Positions 56,601 through 64,000 of a DNA stretch of 64,000 nucleotides are shown here, piece by piece; the first letter of the stretch is position 1, and the number at the start of each line of letters is the position of its first letter. The notes under the pieces were generated by a model. That model was not told the DNA's origin and did not search any database. It saw nothing but the letters and a program-made list of their open reading frames with translations. Made by a program: the position numbers and the translations under genes. The stretch comes from Verpa conica (Eukaryota > Ascomycota > Pezizomycetes > Pezizales > Morchellaceae), in NCBI GenBank assembly GCA_033030425.1, contig JAUFSD010000011.1, forward strand, positions 930,001-994,000, written 5' to 3'.

Positions 56601-57171
56601 GAATCACAATTGTACCCTACCTCCCCCGAGCACCCAGGTTATTGGGAATGGCGAGGACCGAGATCGATCCTCCGGGTCAGAAAAAATAAAAATAAAGAAA
56701 GAGGACTCTACTTCGGCCGGTGAAATGGAATCAATCTCGGACCACGAACCAACTCGTAAAACCTTCAAGGCAATAGATACCTGTTGGGACTCGGACTCTG
56801 ATGCCCCACCACAGCTGCCACCATCATACGTCAGCCTTGAGGTCGAGTCTCCAGCCTCCGGCAAGACCCAGATTCCTAGGCACAATCCTAAATCGGTCAG
56901 AGGAGGTAGTGACACCAGAAGGCATAGTAAAGCTGCCTACCGCAACGTACACTCAAGCAGCCCTGCCGCCTCGCCTCCCAGTTTCTGGACGTCCGCGACG
57001 GGAAAAGCAGTCACACAAAATATCAAAATAGCATCCCTCAAAGAACGGAGGAGAATAAAGTTATCGCCTCACGACTCCGAAGACGATGAGAAGGCTGCCG
57101 AGGAGCAGCAGCAGCCGAGTAGCTCTGAAAGAGGTGGTTGGACTGCGTATACGGCGTACCCACCAGTTTAG
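53613..57171 (+). CDS. Large low-complexity nuclear-type hypothetical protein, 1,099 residues, five exons
   Basis: Exons: 53613-54443, 54503-54607, 54664-55459, 55523-55784, 55866-57171. Introns of 59, 56, 63 and 81 bp have donors GTATTA, GTGCGT, GTATGA and GTACGT and acceptors CTAG, GCTAG, CGTAG and TTGCAG, with GCTAAC and TTACTAAC branch sites in introns 2 and 4. All phases agree and every join removes an in-frame stop. Residues about 25-135 are a Gln/Arg/Glu-rich helix; 195-260 hold a tandem duplication; exons 2-3 form a possible folded unit (WTNAARFGITATDTMQSL, then WTAESLLKHVLVQAKK); about 351-376 is an NLS-like basic cluster (MRKKRS, HKRQKR). A Thr/Gly/Ala pentapeptide repeat, an acidic region and a Ser/Pro/Glu-rich half with IKIKKEDS follow. 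No known domain. A nuclear scaffold or regulator is inference. Confidence 0.75.
54195..54392 (+). repeat. In-frame tandem duplication inside exon 1
   Basis: Two units of 102 and 96 bp (54195-54296, 54297-54392) encode related 34- and 32-residue segments, sharing GSNTTRSKNTPP and KGVTDGPILPAT. The length difference is two codons, so the frame is kept. Confidence 0.9.
54943..55110 (+). repeat. 15-bp coding minisatellite inside exon 3
   Basis: Units like ACCGGTGCTGTTAAT encode pentapeptides of the form (P/S/N)T(G/S/N)A(I/V), about eleven in a row. All variation is in multiples of three bases. Confidence 0.85.
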
Positions 57172-57239
57172 GCAGCTGTGGTGCCGCTTTTTAATATATC
57201 TTACCCTAAAAATAGCCCTATATGGCTTTAGTAGTTGTA

Positions 57240-57280
57240 CTAGTTTTTTTTCTTTTTTTTCTTTTTTTTCTTTTGTTTAA
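57240..57280 (+). repeat. T-rich CTTTTTTTT tract
   Basis: Four C-punctuated T runs about 70 bp after the stop codon of the large gene. Confidence 0.6.
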
Positions 57281-57389
57281 TTCATTAATTTAGTTGTACT
57301 AGTGGGGGATATTGTAATAGTACTATTGGGTACTTTTTAGTCCCTACGGGGTACAACTACAAGTATAAAATTATATCATTATTTTAAAA

Positions 57390-57590
57390 ATGTCACCCTC
57401 TCCCGTTCAACTATTAAAAAATTATAAATTTATCTCTACCCCCGTATTTCTATATACACTATTCTTATTTCTGTATACACTTTTCTTATTTTCGTATACA
57501 CTTTTCTTATTTTCGTATACACTTTTCTTACTCTTGTATGCACTTTTCTTTATACTCGGTAGTAAGCTACCTATTATTAAGCTAGATTGA
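57390..57590 (+). CDS. Candidate short hydrophobic protein built on a seven-residue repeat
   Basis: ATG 57390 opens a 66-codon frame whose centre is five copies of a heptapeptide (FLYTLFL, FSYTLFL and similar), encoded by the 21-bp array at 57445-57549. The N-terminus MSPSPVQLLKNYKF is basic, the C-terminus reads ILGSKLPIIKLD. If made, it would be a strongly hydrophobic membrane peptide. AT-rich array DNA could give this by chance, so the call is weak. Confidence 0.25.
   Translation: MSPSPVQLLKNYKFISTPVFLYTLFLFLYTLFLFSYTLFLFSYTLFLLLYALFFILGSKLPIIKLD
57445..57549 (+). repeat. 21-bp tandem repeat, five units
   Basis: Consensus TATTTTCGTATACACTTTTC plus one base; the unit length keeps one reading frame throughout. 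Confidence 0.9.
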
Positions 57591-57679
57591 AAATAAATAT
57601 ATGTAGTACTTATTTTGTTAGTATTATATGATAAATGTTATCTCAAACAAAGGTAGCTTAATATGTGATAGCCAATAAT

Positions 57680-57864
57680 TGTTGTAGATGTTTCCTAATA
57701 AGGATAGCTGATGTGCGGTTTCATATATGAGCCACGTGTATCTCTATTTTCTATGTTTGAGGATCCAGGCGAGGCATCCCATATGAGGGTTTAGGGTTTT
57801 CTCTTTTGGATCGATAGATCTCTCTATCTCTTTTAGACAATAGAATCAGCACCTTTTACTTCAA
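57680..57864 (+). repeat. Copy 2 of a dispersed 190-bp repeat
   Basis: Same orientation and extent as 47659-47852, about 10 kb away. Both copies end in CTTCAA; the flanking sequences are unrelated. Confidence 0.8.
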
Positions 57865-57884
57865 TAATCAGCTATCTAGGTCAG

Positions 57885-57912
57885 GGTGACCGGGGGTGAC
57901 CGGGGGTGACCG
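57885..57912 (+). repeat. 10-bp GGTGACCGGG triplet repeat
   Basis: Three tandem GGTGAC words at 10-bp spacing directly after the dispersed repeat copy. Confidence 0.8.
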
Positions 57913-57919
57913 AGACAAC

Positions 57920-58309
57920 TGCTTGAACTTTCGCTGTTTCTCACAGTAATAGAATAGGTGGAATGGCATTGCGGTCTCGATTGTATAATTTGTTTTCATG
58001 AGTATTTGATTGGACACGTGATTGCAGGGCGAATAACTTACGAAACAAAGATATATTACAGATGAGCGGGTAGAACAAATGAGGTCGGGTGTACCACACC
58101 TCGCGTGAGCATAAGAAAAATATGGGGAGCTACCTTATGAAAGTCATTGATTTTGAGCCTGTATCAGATTACCGCTAACTTCATCAATGGGACCACAACG
58201 GGCTACATATAGTAACCATGTCTCAGGCACAAGATGAATAAGTATACATGCCACCCCACGGATTCTAGGAACAACAGCATATGAATTTTTCGATTTATCC
58301 TTCACCAAA
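57920..58309 (+). promoter_or_regulatory. 5' flank of the 191-residue gene
   Basis: No repeat or frame on the plus strand. The minus frame 58144-58428 overlaps the gene start and is a shadow. Confidence 0.3.
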
Positions 58310-58885
58310 ATGACAGCTAACGAGGTGGTTGCGGCTCTTTCCCGCGTCATACCTTTGTACGTCCACGAGGAGAGGAGGCGACAGATCACCAAAAATGCAC
58401 TTTCTCTTGCTAAAAGGTCACATTCCAAACTTTACGAGCAGTACCTAACGCAGATCCGAGAATTCGTCAAGAGATCCAGCCCTGTGGGTTCAGAAGACTA
58501 CAACCGGGATAGCTCGGTATTGGAGCAGTATGTCGAGAGACTTATGACACTGCAAAAACAAGCGGAAGATTACCGTGAAAAAATTGTCACTTATAAAGTG
58601 AATATCAAATACTACCAAGACGAATTGACCTTTATCTTAGGAGCGGACTATCTCTCTACGCCGATAAAGCGCGCAAATACTTGGTGGCTTGATCATACTC
58701 AGCTACTTGGATGGCTATCGGGGTCTCTTGGCCAGCTTATTGAAGCGATTTCGTTTGTCATGTTACAAATACCATGGGTGTTATACGTTCTCATAATTTT
58801 GTTATTCAGTGTACGTCTAGTTCAGCATGGTTTTGGAACTTTTATAGGGGACTTTGAGAATATATACAAGTTGCTAATAAACTGA
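58310..58885 (+). CDS. Helical protein with C-terminal membrane segment, 191 residues
   Basis: A single frame from ATG 58310 (context CACCAAAATGAC, favourable for a fungal start) to TGA at 58883. Residues about 1-110 are charged and helical, with Arg/Lys/Glu-rich stretches and several Tyr, consistent with a coiled coil. Residues about 142-168 (LIEAISFVMLQIPWVLYVLI and beyond) form one or two hydrophobic segments, followed by a short tail of about 20 residues. This looks like a tail-anchored or peripheral membrane protein. No family recognised. Its codon make-up differs from neighbouring chance frames. It stands alone between repeats. Confidence 0.65.
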   Translation: MTANEVVAALSRVIPLYVHEERRRQITKNALSLAKRSHSKLYEQYLTQIREFVKRSSPVGSEDYNRDSSVLEQYVERLMTLQKQAEDYREKIVTYKVNIKYYQDELTFILGADYLSTPIKRANTWWLDHTQLLGWLSGSLGQLIEAISFVMLQIPWVLYVLIILLFSVRLVQHGFGTFIGDFENIYKLLIN

Positions 58886-59043
58886 GTTCCTATATCGCAC
58901 GACCAAAGTCTTAATAACATGATCCTAGAATCTTATAGTCTGACAGCTACGAGGGTAGGGTAAAGCTAGTATTGTCCAATTAGCATGTCATAATTACAAT
59001 AACCTCGGAAATTACTATCGAATATAACATATTAATCCATATC

Positions 59044-59301
59044 CTATACGTAGGTTACAAGCCATCTAGCGAAGTCGACAGGGTTTGTGGAGTGATCAGG
59101 TCTTAAGGCGACAAAGAAATCTTTTAAAAAAGCTTGGCGGGCAAGATTAACTAGCTTACCCCACCATATGCTTGCGTCTCGGGTAGGTAGGAAACACCTC
59201 CAATATTTAGATAGGATGGCCATATCTAAGTTATATATGTGTACTAGTCCAGCGACAAATAAGGCTCGAATGGTTACAGAAGCCAATAGTCTTTGTTCCA
59301 T
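59044..59301 (-). CDS. Candidate protein, 85 residues
   Basis: ATG 59301 opens MEQRLLASVTIRALFVAGL, a hydrophobic N-terminal stretch that could be a signal or membrane segment, then RDASIWWGKLVNLARQAFL and a C-terminus ending FARWLVTYV. Convergent with the 191-residue gene. No intron or family seen. Composition is protein-like but the frame is short. Confidence 0.38.
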   Translation of the reverse strand: MEQRLLASVTIRALFVAGLVHIYNLDMAILSKYWRCFLPTRDASIWWGKLVNLARQAFLKDFFVALRPDHSTNPVDFARWLVTYV

Positions 59302-59309
59302 TATTAGAG

Positions 59310-60340
59310 TTCTTTCATGTTTGTGATGGTGGGTGACTGAACCACGCAGTAATGACTCGGATGATATTGAATAAAGAAAAAGGTCGAATTTGTAGAACTA
59401 GCGGTAAGAAGACAAGTATGGTACGCGCGCTTTCAAATTTCAACTAATGTTTTGGACTAATATAGCGATACCTGTGATGGACCGGATCTTCTGGGGAGAG
59501 TAGGTATTCTCTATATGGTATGGTTAAATATTCTATTTTTTCTCAAGACATGAGTCTAGTGGTTTTTGCGGAATAAAGCCTTAGTTCGGCGGGAAAGATG
59601 GATTGTACATCGTTCCTTGAAATACCCATAAAATGATGATATATACACAGGCGACCCATTCCCAAATATACATACTTGTTAAGGGCTTTTCCTCACTCCC
59701 CTGTATCCGGTGACATCAGCCGCTATACGAGTACTGGAGGTATAAGGGAATTCTCTCTCTCCGCAAAAAGTGGACATACTTAGAGGTATCAAAATATACT
59801 TAGCCGCTCCACACCTAGCACGCCCGGTCGAAACCTGAGGCGGTGCTCACAATATCATAAAGATTTTTGTTTTCAGATTAGTACGCTTGGCAGTTTGCAG
59901 TTACCTGGCTAGAGCGGCGGATAAATTTCTCTTCCAGCCACTAAGTTTGATATTATCTCAAAAGCTCAGATATATACCTACGAACGGAGGCAAAGATCGT
60001 TTACTACGATGGTGTAATATGTATCAAATATTTCAAGATTTAAATCGACCTCGTTCCAAAAAGGGGGTCCCTGGCAGTACACATGATAGGGTTAGGGTTG
60101 AAATACTACTATATCACAAGTCGCCAAGTACCTGCACCTAGTCAGGAAACATTCACAAGGAACCGGTTGATATTCAGTGGGTTGAATTAGATACCTATAA
60201 ATGTGATTTAGACGTTAGGTATGTCATTGTCCTGAAGTACGGTAATCTTCGGATAAGGAGAAAGATACTCCGGCACCAGCCTATACATGGATGTTTCTCT
60301 ATTAGATGATGATAAGCAGATGAAAATGAATCGCACATAG
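59310..60340. other. Spacer with weak frames
   Basis: The frame 59887-60141 (no ATG) follows acceptor-like CAG sites near 59877 and 59900 and may be a decayed exon. Otherwise nothing. Confidence 0.3.
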
Positions 60341-60346
60341 TCACAT

Positions 60347-60646
60347 ATGTCGACAGTATATCCCATTCTCATAGTGGGAAACCCCTATCCTGCGACCTTC
60401 AGTTCCATGTTTGTAACAAAGCTGGGGTTTGCAACTCCCATAAAGGACCAACAGGCGTGCCCACACGCACAGAACATAAGAGACCAGATGAAATCAAGAT
60501 ATACTATTGGTGCTTTATCAAAAAATACGGCGGAAACGTTATTCTTAGGCGTCGACAGCTCTACTGGTCCTTCTTCTATTCATATCCCAAATCGAATATT
60601 TAGCGGGCTTGCAGAGGGGACCTCAGCGATTATAGAAGTCGGGTAA
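60347..60646 (+). CDS. Candidate ORF or exon, 99 codons
   Basis: ATG 60347 starts MSTVYPILIVGNPYPATF and continues with coding-like text (IRDQMKSRYTIGALSKN, HIPNRIFSGLAEGTSAII) to TAA, where GGGTAAAG could be a donor (60644). The following frame 60703-60936 is also protein-like but no intron joins the two in phase. Possibly part of a broken gene. Confidence 0.33.
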   Translation: MSTVYPILIVGNPYPATFSSMFVTKLGFATPIKDQQACPHAQNIRDQMKSRYTIGALSKNTAETLFLGVDSSTGPSSIHIPNRIFSGLAEGTSAIIEVG

Positions 60647-61243
60647 AGATTTTTTTTCTGATTTAACTATTAAGAACTGGATGAGGCCTGGGAAAAAAGC
60701 TAGTGAGCCAGGATCATTGCATTTCTACCAGTGAGATAGGGGTTCAAAGTGGTAGTGTAGCGTCTCCAAATTGCAATAGAACCTCCCCTCCTCCGCAATA
60801 TACGAGAATAGCAGTGACCAACTACCAGATCCCAAATACAAGTAAAAAAGCTCGTTCGCTACACAAAATCTTCATGCCGCTGTCTTACCCCCCTCCCCCC
60901 AGCTTGGATAAAGTCATTGAACGGCTAATGATCTGAAATATTAGCCCCATATATGCCTGTAATTTCATGTACCGGACAGAAGATACCTACCATAGAAGAC
61001 GACGAATTTTTCTATATGACTTGTTGGCGTCTCACCTATCTTAATAAGCTGTGCGCAAGATCGTTTTCGTTTATCTCTGGTCTCTAGAGCTGGTAATTAT
61101 GCTTGGATATGCCGAATTTGTCTGGTCACAAGAATCTTGCATAGGGGCACACCTAAAAGAGTCATGATAGACTCCAGGGGGCTTGTTCAAGTATAGCACT
61201 TGGCTGTCCTTGAATACAATCATAACATTGTGGCCACTGGGTC

Positions 61244-61438
61244 ATGGATTATCACTCTGTTAGTGATCCGATAAAAACTAACTTTCTACAGGCTCTGTAT
61301 CACTTGAACCACACTTCGGCGCGCATGCAAGAGGCGCACCATCTCTTCTATAACTGTTTAAACATATACCGGTTCTCACCATGTAACCGACGCACCATTG
61401 AAAACACTGCTCGTGTGTCACCAGGCCTCCATATTTAG
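61244..61438 (+). CDS. Candidate ORF, 64 codons
   Basis: ATG 61244 (MDYHSVSDPIKTNFLQALYH) reads a His/Asn/Cys-containing helical sequence to TAG at 61436. GTAATGG follows the stop directly. It may be an exon of the same locus as 61744-62229; no consistent join was found. Confidence 0.28.
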   Translation: MDYHSVSDPIKTNFLQALYHLNHTSARMQEAHHLFYNCLNIYRFSPCNRRTIENTARVSPGLHI

Positions 61439-61743
61439 GTAATGGAGGTAATCACAGGATATGTATATTGGGTAAGGTGGCAAATACCGAGATGACTATA
61501 ATTACGATTACTGGTGTTTATTTTACCTCTAAAACACCAATAGTTACGTACTTGCTTACACTTTACAGCAACTATATTTCGTTCGATTCTCATTTCAAAT
61601 GATGCCGCTAGATACGTAGCAGCTATCTCTACTCGGCCTTCCGAAGGGATCAGTCCGCCTATTTCGAGCCCTAGGACCCGGTGCCTTATCACTCGTAGTC
61701 CGTCCTCTATCTACCGAGGGCCTGTCCTAGGGCTTATAAATGA

Positions 61744-62229
61744 ATGACTAGACGGACTGCAGACCCTGCAGGGACCTATGATGGCTTGATGATGGATTTT
61801 CGATACCATAACTGGTTGCGGGAGCTAAAAAGTCATTTAAAGTTAGCCTTTGCACAGCTGGCAGGGCCCTATGAGACCCCTGGATCCATATTGTCTGGAG
61901 GAATTTTACCCCCGTCCAGTCCTCTCTCTCCAAGAAGACCCTGGACCATTCCAATCACTGCTTCCACTAATTCATCAAGATCTGCTTACCTACATCGGCT
62001 GGCAACTCAGACATATACTTCGATCTCCGGCTATCAATTTGATCCTTCCAGTATAACAAGCAACATTCATGGCCTGGAACTGGCCACGTATTTCAATCAA
62101 CAGGAAATCGATGATAGCCACGGATATGCTGCCACTGGACTGGGTCGGATGATGATGAATCCCATCCCTACGGTCGCCGACCATATATACAATTTTGTTC
62201 CTTTCAAACTGGGCGAACAACGCCGATAA
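61744..62229 (+). CDS. Hypothetical protein, 161 residues
   Basis: ATG 61744 opens a continuous frame with mixed codon use: an N-terminus with WLRELKSHLKLAFAQLAG, a Pro/Ser-rich middle (GGILPPSSPLSPRRPWTIP) and a C-terminal part with ELATYFNQQEIDDSHGYAA, ending TAA at 62227-62229. No membrane segment, signal or known motif. The minus strand carries two shorter frames over the same DNA, which look less coding. Confidence 0.42.
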   Translation: MTRRTADPAGTYDGLMMDFRYHNWLRELKSHLKLAFAQLAGPYETPGSILSGGILPPSSPLSPRRPWTIPITASTNSSRSAYLHRLATQTYTSISGYQFDPSSITSNIHGLELATYFNQQEIDDSHGYAATGLGRMMMNPIPTVADHIYNFVPFKLGEQRR

Positions 62230-62239
62230 TACAACCCCA

Positions 62240-64000
62240 CAACGGAGGCTGATCTCTCGGTTCACAGCTGAATTGAGATCTCACACGGGTGGTGAACCCC
62301 TGTGGTACAATTCCGTCTGTTCATCCTATTTTCATGTATTTTCACTTAAAAATTGTAGGGTAGCTATGCTTGGTTATTTTGTGTGAATAAGATTCCCCTA
62401 TAACCATTGTAAGCTAAACTACAAACCATCATCTAGCATTTCATGCACCTTCCAGTAACCCAAGCAGAGGCTAGAGTATATAATTGATTAAACCAAGGCC
62501 GGGTTCCTCTGATAAGTATCTCAATCCAAAGAGATTTTGATGAGGAGTCGTTAGCTTAACCACTAATAATACGACCCCATAAACAATTCTGTACCATACG
62601 GCGAATGTGCTCCTAGCATTCATTAAGGTAACATCAGAGTAATACAACGTGACTCGGAGGTCATAACAAGCTGACCGTAGCTAATACCAGTTGATGGTAG
62701 TGTCAAGACAGGAATACTACGTACTGTCTATGGATGGCTGGCTGGTTGTCTTTCTGGGCGAAACACCCATAGTCAGGCTTATATATATACGTTGGCATGT
62801 CTAGAAGGGGTTATGACTGTTTCCGGGCACGAGAGACAGTGATTGGGCTGCCAAAAATAATTTTATCGAGTCAGAATGGTACGCGCTTGGGGTCAAAGGC
62901 TTAACTAGGTGAAGTATAGTGAGACAGATGATATAGCGTTTGTTTAATTCTCACCATTTTGTCACATTAAGAATACCACTCCGAATGCTAGTGTTGAACC
63001 AGCTGGAGGTAAGCATCACTGCTGGTATGTATTCGAGTACTACAATAGATACAGATTGTACGGCTCCGTCCTGCCTGGTCTGCAGACGTAAATCACGTCT
63101 TAATAACAGGTTTCAAAATTTAAAACCAACCTACATTAAACTATATATAAAGTCTCAATTGATTACTTGAAACACAACCCTGATTGCACTAATAATACAA
63201 TACGGAAGCCAGGCCAGTATTAGTTTGTCATATCATGTTCAGAAATGCTACCTTACTAGGTTTCCAGACATACCAAACCGTTGCGGTTGGGAAATATTTA
63301 TGAAATCATAGAGCCCAGTTGAGAAGAGTACGAGTGAGAAACTAGTAAAGAGGTACAGGATTCAAGAGTCTCGGTCTCCAACGAAGATGATAGGTACAAA
63401 GGTAAGACTGAACTACAGTCTCAATTGATACACAAGTCATAATTGAGATATGTACGTTTGCCAAGGTCATTGGCCTTTTATATACTAACCTCATATATTA
63501 TAGGGCTAAAAATCTCGCAGTACTACAATCGTATTGACAAGAGCTGGAGCTAAACCTTGACGTCATCCAATCGGCGTATATGGCCAACATAACGTATAAC
63601 AATTTTACATGTGGTATAAAATGATATTTACTACTAATATCAAAATATATCTCTAGAACACAATTATGGTTGGATGAAGGATATTACAGCCCAGGAGCCT
63701 TATACAACATAAGAAATGAAATTACAGCGTCTTATAATCTACATATGACTACATATATATGAATAACGAAATTAGAAGGTACTAGGCTTCCGGGGGGGGA
63801 CAGACTGCAAGCGTGAGGTGATACGTGTATTACGTCTCTTAATTTCTTAGCTGTATCCTTGCTCCCACACAGATGGTTTAAGACTTACTGCCGAAGTATA
63901 CTGACACAGCCTACAGACTATCTAATATATACGTAGGTAAACAAATACTGTTGGGACATAGCTCCCTAATTATAGATAGCGCGGGTATCAAGTAGGAATT
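62240..64000. other. AT-rich region without a supportable gene
   Basis: Only short frames. ACTACAGTCTCAATTGAT at 63412 resembles TAAAGTCTCAATTGAT at 63150, a minor duplication. Confidence 0.4.

Noticed and set aside
55891..57171. Separate gene starting at ATG 55891
   Set aside because: A strong GTACGT donor, TTACTAAC branch and TTGCAG acceptor join this frame in phase to the upstream exon, so a single gene is preferred; an independent start remains possible.
1..64000. tRNA, rRNA, riboswitch or bacterial operon features
   Set aside because: No tRNA box A/B pair, rRNA core sequence or Shine-Dalgarno-led gene string was found; the gene structure is spliceosomal.

Overview
The window is nuclear DNA from a eukaryote, most probably a filamentous ascomycete with a repeat-rich, gene-poor genome; a truffle-like Pezizomycete would fit, but the species cannot be fixed from sequence alone. 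The signs are short introns (mostly 42-81 bp) with GTRNGT donors, CTAAC or TTACTAAC branch sites 8-25 bp before YAG, and open frames that join only across them. There are no operons or bacterial ribosome-binding sites. Small terminal-inverted-repeat elements, retroelement-like tails ending in ATTC repeats and many minisatellites lie between the genes. I found no tRNA, rRNA or CRISPR array.

Layout. 1-3.8 kb is a GC-richer gene island: the 3' part of a basic, coiled-coil protein gene, a 126-bp tandem array that starts inside its stop codon, and several small spliced reading frames. 3.8-16.5 kb is AT-rich and almost gene-free, with copies of one inverted-repeat element family, a 56-bp array and two inverted retroelement-like fragments. 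16.5-17.7 kb (minus strand) holds the only gene with a recognisable domain: a three-exon, 343-residue SRA-YDG protein, a family that reads methylated DNA. 17.7-33.8 kb holds weak candidate exons, one clear 141-codon frame, two retroelement-like tails and several foldback elements.

33.8-38.0 kb is a second GC-rich island on the plus strand: a 613-residue membrane/acidic/Pro-Ala-rich protein, a four-exon 149-residue model and a two-exon 57-residue gene, separated by G-rich minisatellites. 38.0-53.6 kb is AT-rich and contains a perfect 23-bp palindrome, a hAT-type miniature element with 8-bp target duplications, minisatellites and two divergent small frames. 53.6-57.2 kb is one five-exon gene of 1,099 residues, which looks like two or three separate ORFs until its introns are placed. 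57.2-64 kb has a heptapeptide-encoding minisatellite, a 191-residue tail-anchored-like protein gene and several weaker frames.

Apart from the SRA protein, no gene could be assigned to a known family, so no shared pathway can be claimed. The main themes are lineage-specific spliced genes in GC-rich islands, a dense population of small inverted-repeat elements, and a methyl-DNA reader gene embedded in repeat-rich DNA. The most unusual observations are short palindromes whose arms change in a paired, compensatory way between repeat copies (1,143 onward, and 3,149 versus 3,444).
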